Source: a virus | Strand: one strand, 5' to 3' | Length of the DNA: 30,403 bases | Virus record (IMG/VR): IMGVR_UViG_3300025669_000140 | Coordinates: 1 to 30,403 of that record | Part shown: in pieces, positions 21,566 to 28,189 of the stretch | Numbering within the stretch: the first letter of the stretch is position 1 | How the letters are laid out: the number at the start of each line of letters is the position of its first letter | Notes under the pieces: generated by a model | Told to the model about the DNA's origin: nothing | Seen by the model: only the letters and a program-made list of their open reading frames with translations | Database searches by the model: none | Translations under genes and position numbers: made by a program

Positions 21566-22243
21566 ATGACACTATCACAAGACATTATGAAAATCCCAGG
21601 GCTTTCAGGTTCATCATTTGAGAGACAAAAACAGTATTGGGATAAAATGGGCTATGGCGGTGGCTATCAAGGATCATACAATCAAAATATAAAACTCATA
21701 AATAGTTTGAAGAACTCAGGCCAAGGTGTGAATACCGCCGCACCTGCTACAACCAATCTAGCAGAGCAATATTCTGAGCAGGCAGGCGCAAATAAAACTT
21801 ATAAGGGACCAGTATTTAGTCAAGTTTTACCTTTTCAAAATGCTTGGAGTTCTTTATTGCCCACTGTTGAGGCGGAGGGCGCTTCACAGATTAATCCATT
21901 CATACAAAGAGACTTAAACGCACAGAGTAGGGGGTTTTTAAATCAATTAGCAAGTACAGGTGGTGGAAGGTTAGGACGTGCAACTGGAGGGCTTGGAGAG
22001 ATTCAGGCAGGTGCAGAGAGAGATAGAAAGGCTCAATTACTAGATTGGATTAACCAAAGAAAATCAGGCTTTGAAAATTTATTCTATAACCCGTCTAGGG
22101 ATGCTTTCAATAATGCAATTGAACTTGGCCAAACACCAACAACTCCAAAAATTCCAACTTATGGAGATTTTGCTAAAACTATGGGGGATACTATTACCAA
22201 CCAGCCCGCCCAAGGACTTAACTTTAGGCAATTTAACTTTTAA
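21566..22243 (+). CDS. Internal virion/ejection protein candidate 1
   Basis: 225 residues. Low-complexity and glycine/asparagine-rich at the N-terminus (MGYGGGYQGSYNQN), helical in the middle (INPFIQRDLNAQSRGFLNQL, GGLGEIQAGAERDRKAQLLD). It is the first of three consecutive genes of similar composition between the tail hub and the lysis module. In short-tailed phages this slot encodes internal proteins ejected with DNA to span the envelope. The assignment is by position and composition. Confidence 0.5.
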   Translation: MTLSQDIMKIPGLSGSSFERQKQYWDKMGYGGGYQGSYNQNIKLINSLKNSGQGVNTAAPATTNLAEQYSEQAGANKTYKGPVFSQVLPFQNAWSSLLPTVEAEGASQINPFIQRDLNAQSRGFLNQLASTGGGRLGRATGGLGEIQAGAERDRKAQLLDWINQRKSGFENLFYNPSRDAFNNAIELGQTPTTPKIPTYGDFAKTMGDTITNQPAQGLNFRQFNF

Positions 22244-22252
22244 TTATTAATT

Positions 22253-23041
22253 ATGGATTCAAACACAACGTACAATGAAATGATGGCGGCAGAGGGCAAT
22301 TTAAAACAGTATGAAGACCCGAACCTAACAACAAATATAAATAAGAATGTGATGTCACAATGGTCTCCGTTGTTGAAGAACTCTGCTCAAGCAACACAAG
22401 ATAAAATGTCTTCTTTTTTAAAAGACTTCTCTAATATAGGTTATGGAGCTTTAGAGGGTGGAACGGGTGCAGCAGATTTATCACCTCACCAAAAGATGCA
22501 AATGATGGGGGCGGGACTTGGCGAAATGGCTGGAAGTCTTAATTATTCAAGCAGTCTTTCATCAATATTAGGTGGAAAGGCAAGCGAAATGTCTAATAGG
22601 GCAATTCAGGCAATGCAACATGGAAACCAGACGGCAGCAAATTCATATAATAGGGCTTCTCAGAGATATCAACTAGCTATACAAGAAGAGGAGAGAAAAA
22701 AAGCAGCAGCAGCAGAAGTAGCATATCGACAACAGATGATGAATCAACAATCCGGTAGGGCTGATGACCTGATATTAGAAACAAATGATACCCCTACTTT
22801 TGTTAATCAGCAAGGTCAACAACAAGAATATAGACTAGGAGACGATGGTATGTATAGATCATGGGCGCCAGGTCAATTTGATAGAGGGGCTTCAGCAGGA
22901 AGGGCTGCAATGAGTTCTAACCCATTTGTCAGGTCTGCAAATAGGTTTGATAGTGCCTTGGGTCAAGATAATATTATTTCTAGTGTTCTAAAAGGCTATG
23001 GAGGTATCCCTAATGCAATAAAAAACCTGTTCGGGTTTTAA
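22253..23041 (+). CDS. Internal virion/ejection protein candidate 2
   Basis: 262 residues, rich in alanine, glutamine, methionine and serine. The middle is helical with LGGKASEMSNRAIQAMQHGN and a long polar helix (RYQLAIQEEERKKAAAAEVA). Glycine/alanine-rich patches such as GYGALEGGTGAADL are flexible. It has no membrane segment. Like its neighbours it lies in the ejection-protein slot. The composition fits an unfoldable, ejected protein. No enzymatic motif is seen. Confidence 0.5.
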   Translation: MDSNTTYNEMMAAEGNLKQYEDPNLTTNINKNVMSQWSPLLKNSAQATQDKMSSFLKDFSNIGYGALEGGTGAADLSPHQKMQMMGAGLGEMAGSLNYSSSLSSILGGKASEMSNRAIQAMQHGNQTAANSYNRASQRYQLAIQEEERKKAAAAEVAYRQQMMNQQSGRADDLILETNDTPTFVNQQGQQQEYRLGDDGMYRSWAPGQFDRGASAGRAAMSSNPFVRSANRFDSALGQDNIISSVLKGYGGIPNAIKNLFGF

Positions 23042-23064
23042 ATTTAAACTTTTAATTAATTGAT

Positions 23065-25191
23065 ATGGCTCAAATAGTAGGAAGGCAGGCAATACAAGAA
23101 TATTTGAAAAAAAACCCTAACGCAATGGGAACATTGAGAACATCGGGAGGTCAGGTAATACAGAGCAATTCAGCTCTTGGTGCGCCTGGTTCAAAGTTGA
23201 ATGCACCTATTCAGCAGCCTGAGCAAGCTGGTGGATTAATGGGGATTCTTCAGGGAATAGTTAATCCTTTTGTGAGAGGGGGGAGTAATCTAATTAATGA
23301 TCTGGGATATATAGGACAAGGAGCAATAGGTGCTTTATCGGGTGAAGATCTTTCTAAAAGTGAGGTAAGTCCAATTTTAGGTAATTTGAGTTTTGGAGGG
23401 GCTGATATTTATAAACAAAGATTATCAGGAGATCAGGGTAACTTATTAAAAGACACACTTCAAGATGCCGCCAGTGTTGGTTCTTTTGCAGTACCAGGAA
23501 TGGGGGCATTCACTGGTAGTTTACCAAAGGTGTTGGCAGGTGGTGCATTGGCAGGTGGAATGCAGGGTTTCGGAGGTTCTGATTTAGAATCAGGGGATAC
23601 TTTGAGTGATATAGTTACTGGTGCAGGATTCGGAGCAGGAACAGCGGGAGTGTTTCATGGATTGGGGAAGTTGATAAGTAAGGCTAAAGGCGTTACAGGT
23701 GCCATTGATGACGTAGGGGCTAAAGGAGCCGTACAGGCAGGAAATAAGGTACAGGAAGCTGGAAAAAATTTAAGACAGTCAATCCTTGAAGTTGATCCTA
23801 CAAAGCTAACTAAAAGCCGATCATACAAAGGCATCAGCGGTGCCAATAAACTCGTAGATGATACTTTTAATATTTTAGATGATCTGAAATTAAAAAGTGG
23901 GACAAGAACACAACTTGCCGAAAGTGTGGGAGTGGGTAATAAATTACTTGGTAAAAAACTAGAGTCACAATTATCTATGGCTGGTGAAGCCTTGAACCCA
24001 GAAAACATTGTGGGAAAGGTTGAAACGCTTTTTAAGGATAATTCGGGCTTGTTAAGGAACAGCAAAGGAGTTTTGAAACCTGATGTTCAAGAGTGGTTTA
24101 GCAAGATTAGAAGTACGGGGGGTAGTGTGAAGGGTTTATCTGGGATTAAGTCGGAACTAGACGGAATGATCAACTATGCAAGAGGTGGGCAAACTCCTAA
24201 ATTAGAAAGAATTTTTAGAGGGGTTAGGCAGGCAATAGATGGTGAAATTAAAAGTATTGCTCAAAAAACGGGTAATACTACACTAGGGAAAGAAATAGAG
24301 TCTACCTTAAGAAGAATGAGTATATTACATGAAGTAACACCATTTACTTTAAAAAATCTAAAAGATGGTACACAATTAGGAAGTTCACTACTCGGGACAA
24401 AACTTGATATATCTCCTGTAACTGACAGAATACGAACAAAGATAGGAGAAATTGTACAAAAAGGAGTTAATACTTCAGGAGTACAAAATGCTTTAGGAGG
24501 TGATTTGATGGGGACAGCTCAAGGGCTAGGCTCTAAGTATGGCTCGCCAATCGCTGCAAATTTATTTAATGGACAATCTGCGATCCAATCTCCTATGGGT
24601 TTTGGACAAACTGAAATACCGGAAACGACGATGGCAGGACTGGGGCAGACTGAAACATCGGGTGTGGATCAAGATCAAAGAACGCAAGTTGCGTTGCAAC
24701 TTCTAGGACAGGGCATGAAGCCAAGCGACGTAAAAACAACACTTGAGCTTGTTGGGCTCGGTGCTTCAAAGGCGGGCGGGCTTGAGAGCTTGAGCATGAA
24801 TGAACGAAAGACATACAGTCAAGCAGCATCTGGTTACCAAGCATTACAGAATATAGCTAATATGTTGAGTGATGAGGGAGCCTTTGGGGGTACTCAGCTT
24901 GGGGCATTGTTACCAGATTTTATGAGGCCGGGGGAGTCCAAACAGCTAGCAAGTGAAATTGAAAGGGCTGCTGAAATGTTCGGAAGGATGCAGTCAGGTG
25001 GTGCAATAAGTCAACAAGAGGAGGACAGGTTTAAGAGATTGCTTCCAGGGGTATCGGACGACCCTGAAACAAGACAGGCTAAACTTCAGGCACTAATGGA
25101 GCAATTTTCTGTAGTTCTGAACAGTGCTCAAATGGGCAATCCACAACAGCAGGTGTCAGCACAAAGCTTATCAGGACTTGGGATGTATTAA
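23065..25191 (+). CDS. Large internal virion/ejection or tape-measure-like protein
   Basis: 708 residues. The N-terminal third is glycine/alanine-rich with weakly hydrophobic stretches (AVPGMGAFTGSLPKVLAGGA, LAGGMQGFGG; IVTGAGFGAGTAGVFHGLG) that could insert in membranes. The central third is helical and charged (about 210-430), and the C-terminal third is glutamine/serine-rich helical (MNERKTYSQAASGYQALQNI, QLASEIERAAEMFGRMQSGG). It is the largest of the three-gene set. In a podovirus it would be the main ejected channel protein. In a long-tailed phage it would be tape measure, but no tail-tube gene is present. There is no lytic transglycosylase motif. Confidence 0.55.
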   Translation: MAQIVGRQAIQEYLKKNPNAMGTLRTSGGQVIQSNSALGAPGSKLNAPIQQPEQAGGLMGILQGIVNPFVRGGSNLINDLGYIGQGAIGALSGEDLSKSEVSPILGNLSFGGADIYKQRLSGDQGNLLKDTLQDAASVGSFAVPGMGAFTGSLPKVLAGGALAGGMQGFGGSDLESGDTLSDIVTGAGFGAGTAGVFHGLGKLISKAKGVTGAIDDVGAKGAVQAGNKVQEAGKNLRQSILEVDPTKLTKSRSYKGISGANKLVDDTFNILDDLKLKSGTRTQLAESVGVGNKLLGKKLESQLSMAGEALNPENIVGKVETLFKDNSGLLRNSKGVLKPDVQEWFSKIRSTGGSVKGLSGIKSELDGMINYARGGQTPKLERIFRGVRQAIDGEIKSIAQKTGNTTLGKEIESTLRRMSILHEVTPFTLKNLKDGTQLGSSLLGTKLDISPVTDRIRTKIGEIVQKGVNTSGVQNALGGDLMGTAQGLGSKYGSPIAANLFNGQSAIQSPMGFGQTEIPETTMAGLGQTETSGVDQDQRTQVALQLLGQGMKPSDVKTTLELVGLGASKAGGLESLSMNERKTYSQAASGYQALQNIANMLSDEGAFGGTQLGALLPDFMRPGESKQLASEIERAAEMFGRMQSGGAISQQEEDRFKRLLPGVSDDPETRQAKLQALMEQFSVVLNSAQMGNPQQQVSAQSLSGLGMY

Positions 25192-25216
25192 CCTGCCTTA
25201 ATTTTAAAAAGAATAA

Positions 25217-25363
25217 AAAGAGGGCTTTAACGTAGACGAAAAAAGCTTAAAACTTTGGAGAAAATCTAAGGGAATGTACTTTATATATAATGAAAACAGA
25301 TTCATTTTTGACAATTATCCTATTAACAAAGAAGATGTGAATGTTGATTCTATTTTGGTATGA
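25217..25363 (+). pseudogene. Small gene lacking a usual start codon
   Basis: An open frame from the stop at 25214-25216 to TGA 25361-25363 reads KEGFNVDEKSLKLWRKSKGM and then YFIYNENRFIFDNYPINKED. This looks like real protein, but the first ATG is at 25274 and there is no ATG/GTG/TTG before it. Either the 29-residue product from 25274 is made, or the gene lost its start or carries an upstream indel. No family is recognised. Confidence 0.4.
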
Positions 25364-25396
25364 TAATGATAATTAATTTCTAAATTTTGAGAATAA

Positions 25397-26134
25397 ATGA
25401 GAACTAAAAAATTCAGAGGTGATTATTCTGTAACCAGTCCTTTTGGCTGGAGAACTTGCCCTTTAACGGGTAAAAAAATTTTTCATTATGGTGTTGATTT
25501 TGGCTGCCCTGTTGGCACCGAGATATTAGGATTGGAACGGGGTGGTGTGGTAAGCGTTGACCATGCAATAGGTAAAATAAAAGTTAAACACGCAACATTC
25601 TATAATTGGGATTATCACCTGAGTGAGATTTATGTGAAAGTGGGAAGCAAGGTAACATCTGAAACCGTATTGGGATTGTCTGGGAAAAAAGGCAATGCAA
25701 CTGGCTACCATCTTCACACTACAATATCACCAGATTCTAACTATTACCATGCAGTTGATCCCATTCCTTATATAACTTATCAAGAAAATCCAATGACCCC
25801 AATAGAGATAGAAAAGGTTACAGCATATATTGAGCGTATGAGACCAGATGTTAAAAAGAATATTCCTAGAAGTAGAATAGTATCTGAGTGGCTTTCCAAG
25901 CATGGCCAATATGAAATGATGGCTAATGTGTTATCCAAGGCATTTAGTAGAAATATTACCAAAGACGAATGCAAGGATTTTGCTAAACTTCTACTAGCCC
26001 ATCGACATCAAATAGAAAACCCTTGGGGAGAGTTCAAAATGAACTGTTCACCATCACAAGATTGTGGGGAAATAGCACAAGAAAATAAAGATCTAAAAGC
26101 GAAAATCCAGTCAGTCAAAAATATTATTTGTTAA
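25397..26134 (+). CDS. M23 family peptidoglycan endopeptidase (endolysin)
   Basis: 245 residues. The zinc site of M23/LytM peptidases is complete: H30 and D34 in HYGVDF, and H107 in GYHLHTT, with H74 (DYHLSEI) and H105 as catalytic histidines. Conserved glycines occur in VKVGSKVTSETVLGLSGKKG. The family hydrolyses peptide cross-links in peptidoglycan. There is no signal peptide, so export would rely on the adjacent holin candidate. Residues 130-245 are an extra helical, cysteine-containing tail (KMNCSPSQDCGEIAQENKDL) that may be a cell-wall-binding or oligomerisation part. It is the first gene of the lysis module. Confidence 0.85.
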   Translation: MRTKKFRGDYSVTSPFGWRTCPLTGKKIFHYGVDFGCPVGTEILGLERGGVVSVDHAIGKIKVKHATFYNWDYHLSEIYVKVGSKVTSETVLGLSGKKGNATGYHLHTTISPDSNYYHAVDPIPYITYQENPMTPIEIEKVTAYIERMRPDVKKNIPRSRIVSEWLSKHGQYEMMANVLSKAFSRNITKDECKDFAKLLLAHRHQIENPWGEFKMNCSPSQDCGEIAQENKDLKAKIQSVKNIIC

Positions 26135-26229
26135 ACGTATAACATGAAAAAGTTTATAGCGTATTGTAGTTCCTTTAAAAAAAGACAATAATTCTCACGC
26201 AAAAGAGTATTAATTATTATTTACAAATT

Positions 26230-26451
26230 ATGGTAAAACAAAACGAGTCCCCTTGGGGTGAAGTCAAAAAGGCACTCAAGTATATGATTCGCTCAGGTGC
26301 TTTAACAGTAGGATTTTCCGTTATCATTGCCTTGCTTTCCCAGAAGGCTAATGGAGAGATCAATTGGGAGGTGTTCGGACTACTTCTAGGTGGTGCGGTA
26401 CTTCAGATTATAAATAATACAGCTATATATTGGAATGAAAAACGAAAATAG
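26230..26451 (+). CDS. Holin candidate
   Basis: 73 residues with two hydrophobic segments (about 22-39: GALTVGFSVIIALLSQ, and 48-64: VFGLLLGGAVLQIINNTA) joined by a short polar turn. The N-terminus is charged and the end basic (WNEKRK). Two short transmembrane segments in under 100 residues beside an endolysin fit a class II holin, which opens the inner membrane at a set time so that the M23 peptidase can reach the wall. It overlaps the next gene by 17 bases. Confidence 0.65.
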   Translation: MVKQNESPWGEVKKALKYMIRSGALTVGFSVIIALLSQKANGEINWEVFGLLLGGAVLQIINNTAIYWNEKRK

Positions 26452-26785
26452 CCCCTTTGATATACAAAAATTTAATGAGATGTGGCAAATGTTGCTTGAC
26501 ATATATAAGGCACTTCCCAATATGCGGAAGGATATTGAAATTCAACAGAACCAACTAATTGGATTGGCCAGTAAATTTGACAATTACAAGGCAACAAGTG
26601 ATCAGACCCATAGCAAATTTAATGGGAAGTTGGCAAGGTTAGAAAAAACGACAAGCGAACACATCATCGAACAAACTACCATCAAGAAACAAGGCGAAAA
26701 CATGTGGAAAAAGATTAGCATTATAGTGGGTATAGCATCCAGTGTTATTGGCTCTATATTTGGAATCTTAGGAAGTCGTTTATGA
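26435..26785 (+). CDS. Coiled-coil protein with C-terminal membrane anchor (XhlA-like)
   Basis: 116 residues. Residues 10-80 are helical with heptad character (IQQNQLIGLASKFDNYKATS, KLARLEKTTSEHIIEQ). Residues 94-114 are a single hydrophobic helix (ISIIVGIASSVIGSIFGILG). This order, coiled coil then C-terminal TM, is that of XhlA-type haemolysin/holin partners encoded with holins. It likely assists lysis at the membrane. An alternative is a spanin-like inner-membrane component, but no lipoprotein partner is visible. Confidence 0.6.
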   Translation: MKNENSPFDIQKFNEMWQMLLDIYKALPNMRKDIEIQQNQLIGLASKFDNYKATSDQTHSKFNGKLARLEKTTSEHIIEQTTIKKQGENMWKKISIIVGIASSVIGSIFGILGSRL

Positions 26786-27093
26786 AATGGTCAAATAAAA
26801 AATACTTTCATAATTGGGATGGAAAAACCTTCCAATATACTGCATATTCTGATGAGCCTACTCATATGTTTAGGAGTGAAGAAAACAAATTCAACACTGA
26901 GCAGGATGGCAAAATTCTTGCAGAGGCTAAAGAGATACTACATCACTACTACAACGCCAGAAAACTATCTCCTAAGGCGATTTTAGACACTGTTAAGTTC
27001 TGTCTAGAGAACACCCACCAGATAGAGAAGATACAGCGAGGTGACAAGGGTAGTGAATACTATGAGCCTGATGATATGGGACTTGGAGATTAA
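26782..27093 (+). CDS. Unknown protein at end of lysis operon
   Basis: 103 residues, acidic at the C-terminus (GSEYYEPDDMGLGD). It contains KYFHNWDGKTFQYTAYSDEP and a helical ILAEAKEILHHYYNARKLSP. The start overlaps the previous stop as ATGA. No family is recognised. It is the last gene before the control region, so it may mark the end of the late transcript. Confidence 0.5.
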   Translation: MKWSNKKYFHNWDGKTFQYTAYSDEPTHMFRSEENKFNTEQDGKILAEAKEILHHYYNARKLSPKAILDTVKFCLENTHQIEKIQRGDKGSEYYEPDDMGLGD

Positions 27094-27096
27094 ATA

Positions 27097-27105
27097 TGTT
27101 ATAAT
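27097..27105 (+). promoter_or_regulatory. Extended -10 promoter
   Basis: TGTTATAAT is a perfect extended -10 (TGnTATAAT). The -35 region (TGGGAC at 27077-27082) is poor, as is usual for this class. The downstream string TATATT is shared with the strong promoter at 30124. Transcription would begin near 27112, at the foot of a hairpin. Confidence 0.55.
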
Positions 27106-27110
27106 ATATT

Positions 27111-27167
27111 CACAAATTCTTGTGAGAGATCAGCAACAATCTTGACAGTATTGGGGGGCTGGTCTCT
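27111..27167 (+). promoter_or_regulatory. Structured 5' leader with two hairpins
   Basis: CACAA/TTGTG (27111-27115/27120-27124) forms a small hairpin at the expected RNA 5' end. Directly after it AGAGATCAGC (27125-27134) pairs with GCTGGTCTCT (27158-27167) over ten positions, one of them U-G, followed by TTTATGTT. The wobble pair suggests that the structure acts in + strand RNA. It could stabilise or attenuate the transcript of the small gene at 27224. Confidence 0.5.
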
Positions 27168-27205
27168 TTATGTTATTACAGGTGTTTGTGCTTGGTGTGG
27201 ATTTA

Positions 27206-27225
27206 ATTTAAGAAAATTCTTAAAT
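27206..27225. repeat. 20-bp palindrome on a start codon
   Basis: ATTTAAGAA-AA-TTCTTAAAT is perfect. Its last two bases are the first two of ATG 27224. It could be an operator or could hide the start codon in an mRNA hairpin. Confidence 0.6.
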
Positions 27226-27379
27226 GAAACAGAAGAAGATAGAAAAATTAGATGATCCAATTGTAATTAGTCAAGAAGACCCCTTCCGTGGAGTTCTGAA
27301 TGCTCTGTTAGATCATAAAGACAAAATCAGCGAAATAATAGATTATATTAATAACAATAAAGATGAAAAGGGATATTGA
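27224..27379 (+). CDS. 51-residue acidic protein, unknown
   Basis: ATG 27224 to TGA 27377-27379. The product starts MKQKKIEKLDDPIVISQEDP and has a helix FRGVLNALLDHKDKISEIID. It has its own promoter and a structured leader. No family is recognised. It could be a small regulator in the early control region. Confidence 0.5.
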   Translation: MKQKKIEKLDDPIVISQEDPFRGVLNALLDHKDKISEIIDYINNNKDEKGY

Positions 27380-27410
27380 CCTGGAAAATCTGGACCATTG
27401 TGTACAAGAT

Positions 27411-27440
27411 GCAGGTATAGCTCAACTGGTAGAGCATGTT
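27411..27440 (+). pseudogene. tRNA 5'-half fragment
   Basis: GCAGGTATAGCTCAACTGGT followed by AGAGCA (27411-27436) is the acceptor 5' strand and a complete D-arm (GCTC...GAGC with AACTGGTA loop) of a bacterial tRNA. Beyond 27437 no matching anticodon stem, T-arm (GGTTCGA) or acceptor 3' strand is found, so it is not a functional tRNA. It may be an attachment-site relic or a captured tRNA piece. A small frame across it would read AGIAQLVEH, the usual false translation of tRNA genes. Confidence 0.6.
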
Positions 27441-27475
27441 CAGAACTAGTTTAATTTATTAGACTTCACTGTTTT

Positions 27476-27504
27476 TTTACATCTTCCAGAAAATAGTGTA
27501 TAAT
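27476..27504 (+). promoter_or_regulatory. Sigma70-type promoter of small RNA/leader
   Basis: TTTACA (27476-27481), a 17-base spacer and TATAAT (27499-27504). One mismatch to the ideal -35 and a perfect -10. Start of transcription is expected near 27511. Confidence 0.8.
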
Positions 27505-27510
27505 GTACAC

Positions 27511-27606
27511 ATGAACAACCTAGACACAACAAAATTTCTAAGAAATTTGATATATGAGATGAGCCTCTTTGCCTTTCCGTCTAGGTTTTGCAAGGTGGCT
27601 CTTTTT
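27511..27606 (+). ncRNA. Candidate small RNA or attenuator leader with pseudoknot potential
   Basis: From the expected transcript start the RNA has AACCTAGAC (27517-27525), a local hairpin AAATTTCT-A-AGAAATTT (27532-27548), then a terminator stem (27561-27601). The 17-base terminator loop contains GTCTAGGTT (27579-27587), the exact complement of the upstream AACCTAGAC. The two can form a 9-bp loop-strand pairing that would either build a pseudoknot or compete with the terminator. The unit ends in TTTTT, giving an RNA of about 96 bases. It also contains a 34-codon frame (27511-27615, MNNLDTTKFLRNL...), which could be a leader peptide or chance. Confidence 0.6.
27561..27606 (+). terminator. Intrinsic terminator with functional-looking loop
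   Basis: GAGCC (27561-27565) pairs with GGCTC (27597-27601). After one T-T mismatch, CTTTGC (27567-27572) pairs with GCAAGG (27590-27595), one pair being U-G. A TTTTT run follows. This makes an 11-pair stem ahead of the gene at 27625. Confidence 0.75.
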
Positions 27607-27624
27607 ATTTATTAATTAATTAAA

Positions 27625-27843
27625 ATGGCAAACAAAAAAAGGTATAGGAAATTTATAATGGGGGTAGATCAGGCATTCGGCTATGGTGTAGCACATGCCA
27701 AGCTTCCCCTTACACCAAGGTGGAAATTGTTTGTTAAAATGGCAAACAAAAACAATAGTGGAGGCAAGAACAGCGGATATGGGATTAGCAGACATTCTAA
27801 TAGTGGAAATTGGAATAGCAGCTCTTTTAAACCATTCATGTGA
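27625..27843 (+). CDS. 72-residue basic protein with Asn/Ser/Gly tail
   Basis: The N-terminal half is MANKKRYRKFIMGVDQAFGY, then GVAHAKLPLTPRWKLFVKM. The second half is low-complexity (NNSGGKNSGYG, NSGNWNSSS). High basic charge could mean nucleic-acid binding. Expression would require readthrough of the terminator 20 bases upstream, so it is probably regulated by that leader. The stop overlaps the GTG start of the next gene. No family is recognised. Confidence 0.5.
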   Translation: MANKKRYRKFIMGVDQAFGYGVAHAKLPLTPRWKLFVKMANKNNSGGKNSGYGISRHSNSGNWNSSSFKPFM

Positions 27844-28064
27844 AAATCACAGAACTAATTAAAACAACAAGAGTTTCCGAGAAGAGAACACAAAAAAAGT
27901 TTGGTGTTGTGTTTGGCGTTGGGGGTGCGGCGGTTTCCTTGTGGGAGGCGGGAAAACGTGAAGCCCCGTATAGGGTTATAGAATATTGCTTACAGGATCA
28001 CAAACAAATTAAGAAAACTTGTCCAACTTGCAATGGTACTGGTAAGATTGTTTTAAACATTTAG
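27840..28064 (+). CDS. HTH protein with C-terminal zinc-knuckle motif
   Basis: 74 residues with a GTG start in the overlap GTGA. Residues 16-50 form a helix-turn-helix: RTQKKFGVVFGVGGAAVSLW, EAGKREAPYRVIEYCL, where the glycine turn and SLWEAGK follow the XRE pattern. At the end CPTCNGTGK (61-69) is a single CxxCxGxG unit like one repeat of the DnaJ zinc domain. It is probably a small DNA-binding regulator of the early region. The ATCGAT-type repeats just downstream are candidate binding sites. The CxxC pair might join another subunit to bind zinc. Confidence 0.65.
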   Translation: MKITELIKTTRVSEKRTQKKFGVVFGVGGAAVSLWEAGKREAPYRVIEYCLQDHKQIKKTCPTCNGTGKIVLNI

Positions 28065-28189
28065 TTAATATAATATTATTATAAAGCAATCGATTATAAA
28101 AAATTTCTTAAATAATAAATGTGGGGCAATTAGGTCTTTCTAATCGATTCGCCTAGTTGTCCTATATTTGTTATTTTAAGCAATTGATT
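28065..28189. promoter_or_regulatory. Replication-gene upstream region with repeats and RNA hairpin
   Basis: AATCGATT occurs at 28088-28095 and 28142-28149, and the variant AATTGATT at 28182-28189, next to ATG. AAGCAATCGATTAT (28085-28098) and AAGCAATTGATTAT (28178-28191) match at 13 of 14 positions. Between them GGGGCAATTAGG (28123-28134) pairs with CCTAGTTGTCCT (28152-28163) over 12 positions with three G-U pairs, so it folds better as + strand RNA. These are candidate operators or origin repeats for the HTH protein or replication protein. Confidence 0.5.

Noticed and set aside
27142-27170. TTGACA in the 27.1-kb leader as a second promoter
   Set aside because: There is no TATAAT-like box at 16-18 bases, and the bases lie in the hairpin loop.
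27363-27449. 28-codon frame MKRDIDLENLDHCVQDAGIA..., ending QLVEHVQN
   Set aside because: Its second half (AGIAQLVEH) is the well-known false translation of a tRNA D-arm, so the frame reflects the tRNA fragment rather than a gene.
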